The position numbers were made by a program, and so were the translations under genes. A stretch of DNA of 64,000 nt from Caproiciproducens sp. CPB-2. GTDB taxonomy: Bacteria > Bacillota > Clostridia > Oscillospirales > Acutalibacteraceae. Shown piece by piece: positions 15,656 to 23,450 of this stretch. Numbering within the stretch: the first letter of the stretch is position 1; the number at the start of each line of letters is the position of its first letter. The stretch covers positions 1,488,001 through 1,552,000 of the forward strand of contig NZ_CP142860.1 of assembly GCF_036287215.1 (NCBI RefSeq). The letters run 5' to 3'. The notes beneath the pieces are model-generated. The model searched no databases, was not told where the DNA came from, and saw only the letters and a program-made list of their open reading frames with translations.

Positions 15656-16528
15656 GTGGATTTTACCAGTATCATAGGCTTGATAGCCGGCCTTGGATTG
15701 GTTATCTTCGGAATCGTTTTCGATCCTTCCGCCGGAGTTATTTGGTCAACCATCATGAATTTCGTCGACGTACCGAGCATGGCAATTACTTTTGGCGGTG
15801 CGATTGCCGCTACCGTCATTGCATTCCCGATTACTTATTTCAAAGACATTCCGAAGCATATGAAAATCGTTGTTTCACGGAACAGGTACAATCCGCAGCA
15901 GTACATCGATACGATTGTGGATTTTGCGCAGGAAGCCAGAAGAAAGGGTCTGCTTTCTCTGGAAGATAAGGCAAATCAGGAGCAGGATTCGTTCCTCAGA
16001 AACAGCATTATGCTGATCGTCGACGCCATTGACCCGGCAAAGGTAAAGGAAATCCTGGACGACGAATTGGACGGGTTGGAGGACCGCCATTCCCATGCAT
16101 GGCAGTTCTACGAAAAGTTTTCCACCTTCGGCCCGGCGTTCGGCATGATCGGTACCCTGATCGGACTGATCAATATGCTTGCCAATCTGGACATGAATGC
16201 GGACGGCGGCGCTACCAGAATGGCACAGGGCATGTCTACGGCACTGGTAACCACATTCTACGGGTCTATGATGTCCAACCTGTTATTGACGCCGCTTGCT
16301 CACAAGCTGCATATGCGTCATGATGAAGAAATGGTGTGTAAGGAAATTGTTGTGGAAGGCGTTATGGCGATTCAGGCGGGAGATAACCCGAAACATATTG
16401 AGGAAAGACTGAACGCTTATGTGTGCGAAAAGAAGAGAATCGAATCCGGAAACAGAGGGCAGAGTCCTTCTCAAAGCACGTCCAGCGTGCCTGAAGGAAA
16501 AAAGCCAAAACGCAGTAAGAAGAAGTAA
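15656..16528 (+). CDS. motA: Flagellar motor stator protein MotA
   Basis: The 290-residue product (from the GTG at 15656, which has AAGGGAG upstream; an in-frame ATG at 15629 lacks one) has four hydrophobic segments. Two lie at the N-terminus, and a pair follows the cytoplasmic loop, ending FGPAFGMIGTLIGLINMLAN and MSTALVTTFYGSMMSNLLLT. The loop contains the conserved charged stretch used to push FliG. With MotB it forms the ion channel of the stator. It sits inside the fla operon between flbD and fliM rather than in a separate locus. The tail is Lys/Ser-rich. Confidence 0.95.
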   Translation: MDFTSIIGLIAGLGLVIFGIVFDPSAGVIWSTIMNFVDVPSMAITFGGAIAATVIAFPITYFKDIPKHMKIVVSRNRYNPQQYIDTIVDFAQEARRKGLLSLEDKANQEQDSFLRNSIMLIVDAIDPAKVKEILDDELDGLEDRHSHAWQFYEKFSTFGPAFGMIGTLIGLINMLANLDMNADGGATRMAQGMSTALVTTFYGSMMSNLLLTPLAHKLHMRHDEEMVCKEIVVEGVMAIQAGDNPKHIEERLNAYVCEKKRIESGNRGQSPSQSTSSVPEGKKPKRSKKK

Positions 16529-16589
16529 CTTTGTTCAAAAACAGAAGCTGAGTTTCAGCGTATTTATATAAAAGCGGGGGTGTGAGAAA

Positions 16590-17453
16590 ATGGCCAGAAA
16601 AAAAGCGGATCCCGGCGGCGGCGGCCCGAACTGGTTGGATACATATGCGGACATGGTAACGTTGCTGCTGACTTTTTTTGTGATGCTGTTTGCCATGTCG
16701 ACCATGGACGCTACCAAATGGCAGAAGCTTGTAAAAGCTTTCTCTACGAATAAACAAGCGGCCGCGACCATGGAACAGGCCATACAGTCGGATGCCCTGA
16801 ATTCTGACAGCGGCTCTTATTTCGATGCCGATGCCAGTGCCAGCAATGTGAGTTCCGAATCCGGACAGGGGGAAGAGGCCGGCAGCGGGGACGGAAGCGA
16901 TCAGGTAACGGACTTTGACAGCCTGTACAAATATTTAAACGATTACGTCCATAAAAATGGCCTGCAGGATTCCGTGCAGGTACATAAAGAAGATAATTAC
17001 ACCTTTCTGACTTTTCAGAACAGCATCTTTTTTAACGGAGACAGCTCTGAACTGCGAGATGATGGGAAAAAAATTCTGGACTTTGTCTGTGACGGAATTA
17101 AAAACATTCCGGATCAGATCGGCGAAATCCGTTTCTATGGCCATACCGCCCGCGCGGGTAACTCCACCACTACCACCGCACAGGCTTTTGACCGCGCTTT
17201 GTCATCCGACAGGGCAAAAAATGTTTTGCTGTATGTCCAGTTGAAAAATATAATTGACCCGGCCAAAATGGTTTCAGAGGGCTACGGAGAATACCGGCCG
17301 ATCGTACCGCATGACGGGACGGAAGCCACCCGGGCAAAAAACAGAAGGGTCGAAATTTATATTTCCAAAGCGGGTAAGGTCAGTTCCGTTTTGGATGAGG
17401 TTTATAAGGACATTGGGTCTGCTGACAGTAAGGGCACTGTAAGCAGCAAGTGA
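16590..17453 (+). CDS. motB: Flagellar motor stator protein MotB
   Basis: The 287-residue protein has one transmembrane helix, WLDTYADMVTLLLTFFVMLF, starting at residue 15, with the ion-binding aspartate at D21. It ends with an OmpA-like peptidoglycan-binding domain (IRFYGHTARAGNSTTTTAQA, then DRALSSDRAKNVLLYV, about residues 175-220). The linker is acidic and Ser/Gly-rich. MotB anchors the stator to the wall and carries the coupling ion. Ion choice (H+ or Na+) cannot be decided safely from sequence here. It lies 61 nt after motA. Confidence 0.95.
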   Translation: MARKKADPGGGGPNWLDTYADMVTLLLTFFVMLFAMSTMDATKWQKLVKAFSTNKQAAATMEQAIQSDALNSDSGSYFDADASASNVSSESGQGEEAGSGDGSDQVTDFDSLYKYLNDYVHKNGLQDSVQVHKEDNYTFLTFQNSIFFNGDSSELRDDGKKILDFVCDGIKNIPDQIGEIRFYGHTARAGNSTTTTAQAFDRALSSDRAKNVLLYVQLKNIIDPAKMVSEGYGEYRPIVPHDGTEATRAKNRRVEIYISKAGKVSSVLDEVYKDIGSADSKGTVSSK

Positions 17454-17510
17454 TTCGCTTGACAGTATTAAATTTTCCGTATGCCTTGTGTGCGGGGAAT
17501 GGGAGGTTTT

Positions 17511-18509
17511 ATGGCAGAAGTATTATCACAGAAGCAAATTGATGAATTGTTGGGCAATTTGCAGAGTGGTCATGTTAATTTTAATGAAATAGAAGAACAG
17601 ACGACGGCTTCCAAGGTAAAAGAGTACGACTTCATGTCGCCTAAAAAATTTACAAGGGAACAGCTGAAGCTTTTGGATAATGTTTTCGATAACTTTTCGA
17701 GGATGTTCAGCCTTCAGCTTGGCGGAATGCTCCGGTCGACCTGTCAGATGGAAATCCTGCAGGTCGAAGAGGAAGAGTACCGGGAGTTCAACAACGCTTT
17801 GGGTGATTCCATATTGGTCGCCATCTTCGGAATGCACAATGCCGAAAATAAAATAGACGATAAGCAGATATTGATCGAACTGTCGCGTCCCATCTCCTTC
17901 TCCATCATGGACCGTATGCTCGGCGGCAACGGAACGGGCTACGAAATTGAAAGAGATTATACGGATATTGAGCTTTCGCTGCTCGAATATCTGTTTAAGC
18001 AGGTCACTCCTCTTTTAAATAATGCCTGGAGCAATTATATGGAAATCGATCATACCCTGGATATGATTGAAACCAATTCCCGGTTAATTCAGCTCATACA
18101 GCCGGATGAAGCGGTTGCGATTGTTGCAATCGAAATAACGATTGAAAACCTGAAGGGAAATATGAATATCTGTTTGCCTGCTTCCTCATTGGAAGAAGTA
18201 TTTCGCTTTTTCAATTCCAAGTATGTCAAACCGCCGAAAAAAGACGACCCCATGATGGAGCAGCAGCGTAAGTCGGCGATTATGCATGGGCTGAAAAGCT
18301 CTCCGCTGACAGTGTGTGCAATATTAGGCAAAACGGAAATCAGCCTGAAAGAATTGCTGAATCTGCAGGTCGGCGATATTATCCCCCTCAATACTCAGGT
18401 AAACAAAGACTCTATTGTCCTGGAAGTGGAGAATTTGCCGTGGTTTACCGGCGTAATAGGAACAAAAAAGAAAAAATACGCAGTTAAAATTGACAAATCT
18501 CTGCAATAA
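17511..18509 (+). CDS. fliM: Flagellar motor switch protein FliM
   Basis: The 332-residue protein begins MAEVLSQKQIDELLGNLQSG; LSQKQIDELL is the CheY-P binding peptide. A CheC-like middle domain (FSIMDRMLGGNGTGYEIERD) and a C-terminal SpoA domain (LKELLNLQVGDIIPLNTQVN) follow. FliM forms the wall of the C-ring and receives CheY-P. The ATG at 17511 is preceded by GGGAGG; 10 upstream in-frame residues are unlikely to be used. fliL, which normally lies between the stator genes and fliM, is absent here. Confidence 0.96.
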   Translation: MAEVLSQKQIDELLGNLQSGHVNFNEIEEQTTASKVKEYDFMSPKKFTREQLKLLDNVFDNFSRMFSLQLGGMLRSTCQMEILQVEEEEYREFNNALGDSILVAIFGMHNAENKIDDKQILIELSRPISFSIMDRMLGGNGTGYEIERDYTDIELSLLEYLFKQVTPLLNNAWSNYMEIDHTLDMIETNSRLIQLIQPDEAVAIVAIEITIENLKGNMNICLPASSLEEVFRFFNSKYVKPPKKDDPMMEQQRKSAIMHGLKSSPLTVCAILGKTEISLKELLNLQVGDIIPLNTQVNKDSIVLEVENLPWFTGVIGTKKKKYAVKIDKSLQ

Positions 18510-18528
18510 ACGATGAAAGGTGATTTCT

Positions 18529-19632
18529 ATGGAGCCGAATAATGAAGAAACTTTTTCTCCTATGGAAATTGATGCGATAGGGGAGATACTGAATATCAGT
18601 TTAGGTTCGTCAGCGACTTCTGTTTCGGAAATGCTGGAACAGAGGGTCAACATAACGACGCCGCATGTTGAAATACAGCCTTCCTCCGAGGTCCATTTTG
18701 AATCCATGGAGCCGGCCGTTGCGGTCGAAATCAATTATGTCAGCGGCCTGAGCGGAAAAAACATCCTGATTCTGAAAGAGTCGGATGTAAAGGTAATTGT
18801 GGGACTTCTGCTTCATACCGATTATTCCGATCAGGAATTTGTTATGGATGAGATGAGCATTGGAGCCATTTGTGAAGTAATGAATCTGATGATGGGCGCC
18901 TCCGCCACCGCGCTTTCCCAATTCCTGAATATGGCGATCAATATTTCGCCGCCGAATTCCTTTCAGATCGATAATTCCGAACAGTTTAAAAGCAAATATT
19001 TCAGCAGCGATGAACTGGTTGTTTCCGTTAAATTCAATCTGATGATCGGTGATCTGGTCAACAGTGAATTTATCAGCTTAATGACAGTCAACCTCGCAAA
19101 AGAAATTATTTCCTCCTTTAATTTTGGTTCGTCTGCCCCGCAGGAAAAACATCCACAGCCGGTGCAGCAGCAGCCTGCGCCTTCCCCGCAGCCGGAAACG
19201 CCCAGAGCCCCCCAGCCGCCTGCAGCGCCGAGAAGACCGGAGCCGGTACAGACGACGGTGCCGGAACCCGTCGCAAAACCGGAACCGCAGCCGGGTTATC
19301 AGCAGAATTACAATGTGGGAAGAATGTCCTATCAAAGCTTTGACGAAGCCGATTCGATTCTTACCAGCGATCAGAGCAGTAACCTGAACATGATTATGTC
19401 CGTCCCTCTTCAAATTACCGTGGAAATCGGCCGGATCAGGAAGCCCATCAAAGATATCCTGGATTTCACTTCGGGAACGATTGTGGGACTGGATAAGCAG
19501 GCCGGTTCTCAGGTCGATATCTTCGTGAACGGCAAGCCGATTGCCAAGGGAGATGTCGTTGTGGTAGACGACTTTTACGGTGTAAGAATTACAGAAGTGC
19601 TGAGCAATAATGAAATAATGAAATTAATATAA
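18529..19632 (+). CDS. fliY: Motor switch protein FliY (CheC-type phosphatase fused to FliN)
   Basis: The 367-residue protein has two CheC-type active-site motifs, EIDAIGEILNISLGSSATSV at the N-terminus and MSIGAICEVMNLMMGASATA near residue 110. A Pro/Gln-rich linker (about 205-265) and a C-terminal FliN/SpoA domain with VEIGRIRKPIKDILDFTSGT follow. FliY is both a C-ring component and a CheY-P phosphatase. The separate N-terminal CheY-binding peptide of Bacillus FliY is not evident; the phosphatase motif begins almost at residue 10. AAAGGTGAT favours the ATG at 18529. cheY follows 33 nt later. Confidence 0.95.
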   Translation: MEPNNEETFSPMEIDAIGEILNISLGSSATSVSEMLEQRVNITTPHVEIQPSSEVHFESMEPAVAVEINYVSGLSGKNILILKESDVKVIVGLLLHTDYSDQEFVMDEMSIGAICEVMNLMMGASATALSQFLNMAINISPPNSFQIDNSEQFKSKYFSSDELVVSVKFNLMIGDLVNSEFISLMTVNLAKEIISSFNFGSSAPQEKHPQPVQQQPAPSPQPETPRAPQPPAAPRRPEPVQTTVPEPVAKPEPQPGYQQNYNVGRMSYQSFDEADSILTSDQSSNLNMIMSVPLQITVEIGRIRKPIKDILDFTSGTIVGLDKQAGSQVDIFVNGKPIAKGDVVVVDDFYGVRITEVLSNNEIMKLI

Positions 19633-19665
19633 ACGCCGTTAGGTGTATTTTTAGGAGGAACAGAA

Positions 19666-20028
19666 ATGAGCAAAAAAATTATGTTGGTAGACGACGCGGC
19701 TTTTATGAGGATGATGATTAAAAATACTTTGCAGCAGAATGGCTATACGGAAATTGTCGAAGCGGAAAACGGAGAAAAAGCTCTTACCGTCTACGCTGCG
19801 GAAAAGCCGGATCTGATTCTCATGGATATCACAATGCCCGTCATGGATGGTCTGGAATCCCTGAAGCAATTAAAGGAGCTGGATGCAAACGTCAAAGTGG
19901 TCATGTGCTCCGCCATGGGTCAGGAAGCAATGGTGGTTGAAGCCTTGAAGCTGGGCGCAAAGGACTTTATTGTAAAGCCGTTCAAGCCGGACCGCATTAT
20001 GAAAACGGTAAACGGTATTTTAGGGTGA
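19666..20028 (+). CDS. cheY: Chemotaxis response regulator CheY
   Basis: This is a single receiver domain of 120 residues with acidic pocket DD at residues 9-10, phosphoacceptor D54 in ILMDITMPVMDG, the switch threonine/serine position in VVMCSAMGQ, and K in DFIVKPFKPDRI. It has no output domain. Phosphorylated by CheA (40745), it binds FliM and is dephosphorylated by FliY and CheC. The gene lies directly after fliY behind AGGAGG, as in Bacillus and other Firmicutes. Confidence 0.96.
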   Translation: MSKKIMLVDDAAFMRMMIKNTLQQNGYTEIVEAENGEKALTVYAAEKPDLILMDITMPVMDGLESLKQLKELDANVKVVMCSAMGQEAMVVEALKLGAKDFIVKPFKPDRIMKTVNGILG

Positions 20029-20058
20029 TGATGCCGTCGGCTGAATAAAGGAGGAACC

Positions 20059-20502
20059 GTGTTGAATTTTGCTTGGGGTGCTTTGCCGCTGCTCAGCTTT
20101 TTTTCAGATATCCTGCCGCTTCTGTTTTCCCTGATTGCGATTGTTTTTGTGCTGTATCTTTGCTATGCATTCAGCAGGTTCATGGCAAACAGGGTCAACA
20201 ACGTTTCAAAATCGGGAAATATCAAGGTACTGGAGCGGGTGGCCCTGACACAGGACAAAGGGCTTGTCATTATTGAAGTCTGCAAACGGTACTATCTGGT
20301 GGGTTTTGCAAACAACAATATCGAGATTCTGAAAGAACTGGATGAAGCAGAATTGAACATCCCCGGATCTTTGCAGAAGGATACCTTTCTTGATGTTTTG
20401 AACTCGACGCTGAAAAGCAGATGGGATGTGAAAATAAGCGATGCAATATTCAGAAGAGCCGATAAAACTGAAGACTCCGAAGACAAAAAAGAAAAAAAGT
20501 AA
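20059..20502 (+). CDS. fliO: Flagellar biosynthesis protein FliO (FliZ)
   Basis: The 147-residue protein starts at GTG after GGAGG. It has one N-terminal transmembrane helix (LPLLFSLIAIVFVLYLCYAF), then a small soluble domain with NIKVLERVALTQDKGLVIIE and CKRYYLVGFANNNIEILKEL, which is the FliO pattern. It ends in a Lys-rich tail. FliO helps assemble FliP into the export gate. The last 62 nt overlap the fliP frame, an unusually long overlap; the Lys-rich end of FliO shares its DNA with the Lys-rich start of FliP. Confidence 0.9.
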   Translation: MLNFAWGALPLLSFFSDILPLLFSLIAIVFVLYLCYAFSRFMANRVNNVSKSGNIKVLERVALTQDKGLVIIEVCKRYYLVGFANNNIEILKELDEAELNIPGSLQKDTFLDVLNSTLKSRWDVKISDAIFRRADKTEDSEDKKEKK

Positions 20503-21235
20503 GATCAGTAAAAAGGCTCTGATTCTGATTACGATTTCTCTTGCGCTGATTTTTCTGCTCCCGGTCGGCGCCTCCGCGGCGTCCGTCAATGTCGATGTGA
20601 ACGGCAAAGGAATGGACACTCTGGAAATCATCGAAATGTTTACGGTCCTTGCCCTTGCGCCTTCCATTCTGATTATGACGACCTGCTTTACCAGGATTAT
20701 CATTGTTCTGTCTTTTCTCCGCAACGCGCTGGGGCTGCAGCAGACGCCCCCGAATCAGGTGCTGATTGGGATCGCGCTGTTTCTGTCGCTCTTTATCATG
20801 AATCCCGTGCTCAATGAAGTGAATACGCAGGCGTACCAGCCCTACAAGGAACAGAAAATCACGCAGGAGGAATTCCTGCATAAGGCGGCCGTCCCAATGA
20901 AGAAATTTATGCTCAAGCAGACAAAAAAAGAGGATTTGAACCTGTTTATCAATCTTTCTAAAGCAAAGGAGGTCAAGTCGGTCGATGAGCTGTCCATTAC
21001 GGTAGTGATTCCCGCGTTTATGACCAGTGAACTGAAGCGGGCGTTTACAATCGGATTCCTGCTTTTTATTCCCTTTTTGATTATCGATATGATTGTGGCA
21101 AGCACGCTGATGTCGATGGGCATGATTATGCTTCCTCCGGCGATGATCTCGCTGCCGTTTAAGCTGCTGCTTTTTGTGCTTGTGGATGGGTGGGGACTCC
21201 TGTTCAAAACGCTGGCGGCCAGTTTCAATCTGTAG
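20441..21235 (+). CDS. fliP: Flagellar export-gate protein FliP
   Basis: The 264-residue protein has a Lys-rich start, a signal-like hydrophobic segment ending at LPVGASA (about residue 46), then the FliP core: LALAPSILIMTTCFTRIIIV, LRNALGLQQTPPNQVLIGIA and a C-terminal pair of helices ending MSMGMIMLPPAMISLPFKLL. FliP pentamers form most of the export pore with FliQ and FliR. No start codon other than the ATG at 20441 lies ahead of the signal segment, so the start sits 62 nt inside fliO. The ribosome site there is weak, suggesting coupling to fliO translation. Confidence 0.95.
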   Translation: MQYSEEPIKLKTPKTKKKKSKISKKALILITISLALIFLLPVGASAASVNVDVNGKGMDTLEIIEMFTVLALAPSILIMTTCFTRIIIVLSFLRNALGLQQTPPNQVLIGIALFLSLFIMNPVLNEVNTQAYQPYKEQKITQEEFLHKAAVPMKKFMLKQTKKEDLNLFINLSKAKEVKSVDELSITVVIPAFMTSELKRAFTIGFLLFIPFLIIDMIVASTLMSMGMIMLPPAMISLPFKLLLFVLVDGWGLLFKTLAASFNL

Positions 21236-21269
21236 CTTGGCTTTCAAATAACTGTGGGAGGATGCAGGC

Positions 21270-21536
21270 ATGTCAACATCGCAAATCACGGAAGTGATAC
21301 AGGCTGCAATGGTTGCGGCGCTCAAGCTGTCCGCGCCCATTCTGATTGCCAGTGTTTTACTGGGACTGATCGTGTCCATCTTTCAGGCGGCCACGCAGAT
21401 TCACGAGCAGACCCTTACCTTTGTTCCCAAACTGGTGGCCATCGCGCTGATTCTGGTGATTTTAGGACCGTGGATGATGGAAACCATGAATGATTTTACC
21501 ATCTACATATTCAGCCTGATAACAAAATTAAATTAA
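21270..21536 (+). CDS. fliQ: Flagellar export-gate protein FliQ
   Basis: The 88-residue protein has two hydrophobic helices separated by the conserved turn IFQAATQIHEQTLTFVPKLV. FliQ subunits wrap the FliP/FliR pore and close the export gate. GGAGG sits before the ATG. Size and layout are typical. It lies between fliP (34 nt upstream) and fliR (48 nt downstream), the invariant order for the gate genes. Confidence 0.95.
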   Translation: MSTSQITEVIQAAMVAALKLSAPILIASVLLGLIVSIFQAATQIHEQTLTFVPKLVAIALILVILGPWMMETMNDFTIYIFSLITKLN

Positions 21537-21584
21537 AACAGCCTCTTTTCCAGAACGGCAGGAAGGTGTGGTCATAAACGAAAA

Positions 21585-22349
21585 ATGGAATTGAATTATG
21601 ATTTTACTCTTCTGCTTTTCATTTTCATGAGAATGTCCGGCTGTGTTCTGTTCAACCCCATTTTGGGAAGAAAAAATCTTCCGGTTATTCTCAAAGTCGG
21701 TCTCACCCTGATGCTTTCGGTCTTTTCCTACCACCTTGTTCCCGCCCAGACGCTGGAAATCCCTTCTTTTCTGGTCCTGTCCGTCAGCCTGCTGAAAGAA
21801 CTGCTGATCGGTTATATGGTAGGATATGTCATCCAGCTGTTTCTGTCGGTCATGCTCATCAGCGGCGAAAATATGGACATGCAGATCGGTATTTCCATGT
21901 CGAAGATCTACGACCCGCAAAGCAATGTGTCCATGCCTCTTTCCGCGTCGTTTATCAATACGATGTTTATTCTGATCTTTTTCGCTGTAAACGGCCATCT
22001 GACACTGATTCAGATTTTTGTGAAGCTGTGCGTCATGGTTCCCTACGGTACCCTTCATTTTGAGCCGGCCATGTATCAGCCGCTCATCAACATGTTTTCC
22101 CTCATTCTGGTGTACGCGGTGAAAATGTCGCTGCCCGTCCTTGCGGCGGAGCTGATTACCGAGATCGCCGTGGGCCTGGTGATGCGGGCTGTTCCCCAGA
22201 TTGACGTTTTCGTCATCAATATCCAGCTGAAAGTAATCCTTGGATTCGTTATCATCATCATTATGGCGCCGCCTCTGGCATCTTTTCTTGAAAAACTGAT
22301 TTTACTGATGTTTGACAATATCAATCAGGTGTTTCAGGCATTGCTGTAG
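21585..22349 (+). CDS. fliR: Flagellar export-gate protein FliR
   Basis: The 254-residue integral membrane protein has about six hydrophobic segments and the FliR marks FTLLLFIFMRMSGCVLFNPI, LKELLIGYMVGYVIQLFLSV and QIGISMSKIYDPQSNVSMPL. FliR is the single-copy subunit that completes the FliP5FliQ4FliR1 pore and contacts FlhB. The ribosome site is weak, with the nearest AAGGTG about 15 nt upstream of the ATG. flhB follows after 39 nt. Confidence 0.95.
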   Translation: MELNYDFTLLLFIFMRMSGCVLFNPILGRKNLPVILKVGLTLMLSVFSYHLVPAQTLEIPSFLVLSVSLLKELLIGYMVGYVIQLFLSVMLISGENMDMQIGISMSKIYDPQSNVSMPLSASFINTMFILIFFAVNGHLTLIQIFVKLCVMVPYGTLHFEPAMYQPLINMFSLILVYAVKMSLPVLAAELITEIAVGLVMRAVPQIDVFVINIQLKVILGFVIIIIMAPPLASFLEKLILLMFDNINQVFQALL

Positions 22350-22388
22350 CTTCCGGTTCCGTTCGTATCTGATTTTAGGGGGGATGAT

Positions 22389-23450
22389 ATGGCAGACAGC
22401 AGCAAGACCGAAAAAGCGACCCCGAAAAAAAGGGAAGACGAACGAAAAAAAGGCAATATTTTTCAAAGCAGCGACGTAATCAGCGCACTGTCCATTCTGT
22501 CGCTTTTTCTGATCTTAAAGATGCTTTTTCCCTTTATGTATCATTACCTTTCCATTTACCTTTCCCGGTATATCGCCTATGTAAAGACAATTCCGGTGCT
22601 TTCGGCCGAATTTGCAATGGATGTGGCCAAAGATACGCTGATTGCTCTTTTTTTACTGGCCGGGCCGATGATGCTCACCGCCATAGCGGTCGGGGTAATC
22701 GCTACCGGGGCGCAGACCAGATTTAAGGTGTCCAAAGAGAACCTGAAAATGAAGTTTTCCAGGATCAGTCCCCTGCAGGGAATCAAACGGATGTTTTCCA
22801 TCCGTTCCGTCACCGAACTGGTCAAAGCCATGCTCAAAATTTCCGTTATTTTTTACATCCTGTACTCGTCGTTCATGAACATTGCAAAATATTTTACGAA
22901 GCTGATGTTCGAAGATATTTTCGATGCCGTGCAGTTCATCCTGAATTCCATCATGGACATTGTCATACAGCTTTCCATGGTTTTTATTTTGATCGCCGCC
23001 TTCGACTATCTGTACCAGTGGTGGGAGTATGAGCGGAATATCAAAATGTCCAAACAGGAAATCAAGGAAGAGTACAAACAGATGGAGGGCGACCCGCAGA
23101 TTAAAGGACAGATCAAGGAACGGCAGCGCAAAATCTCCATGCAGAGAATGATGCAGCAGGTGCCGACTGCGGATGTGATCGTCAGGAACCCGACCCATTT
23201 TGCCGTAGCGCTTAAATATGATATCGAAAAAAACAGCGCCCCGATTGTGGTTGCCAAAGGGCAGGATCACGTTGCGCTGAAAATTATAGAGATCGCGGAG
23301 AAAAACCATATCCCGATGACGGAAAATGTACAGCTCGCAAGGGCTTTATACAAAACGGTTGATGTCAACCGGGAAATTCCGGAGGAATATTATGTGATTC
23401 TTGCTGAAATTATGGCCTGGGTATATTCATTGAAAAAGGAGATGAGGTGA
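22389..23450 (+). CDS. flhB: Flagellar export switch protein FlhB
   Basis: The 353-residue protein has the start SSKTEKATPKKREDERKKGN, four hydrophobic helices up to about residue 208, and a cytoplasmic domain holding the self-cleavage site NPTH at residues 267-270. FlhB cleaves between N and P and, with FliK, switches export from rod/hook to filament proteins. A separate gene (38887) encodes a stand-alone copy of the domain lying after this cleavage point. Its end overlaps flhA by 4 nt. Confidence 0.97.
   Translation: MADSSKTEKATPKKREDERKKGNIFQSSDVISALSILSLFLILKMLFPFMYHYLSIYLSRYIAYVKTIPVLSAEFAMDVAKDTLIALFLLAGPMMLTAIAVGVIATGAQTRFKVSKENLKMKFSRISPLQGIKRMFSIRSVTELVKAMLKISVIFYILYSSFMNIAKYFTKLMFEDIFDAVQFILNSIMDIVIQLSMVFILIAAFDYLYQWWEYERNIKMSKQEIKEEYKQMEGDPQIKGQIKERQRKISMQRMMQQVPTADVIVRNPTHFAVALKYDIEKNSAPIVVAKGQDHVALKIIEIAEKNHIPMTENVQLARALYKTVDVNREIPEEYYVILAEIMAWVYSLKKEMR

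Noticed and set aside
17459..17485. TTGACA followed by TATGCC before fliM as an internal promoter
   Set aside because: The spacer is only 15 nt and the -10 matches 4 of 6; too weak within a continuous operon.
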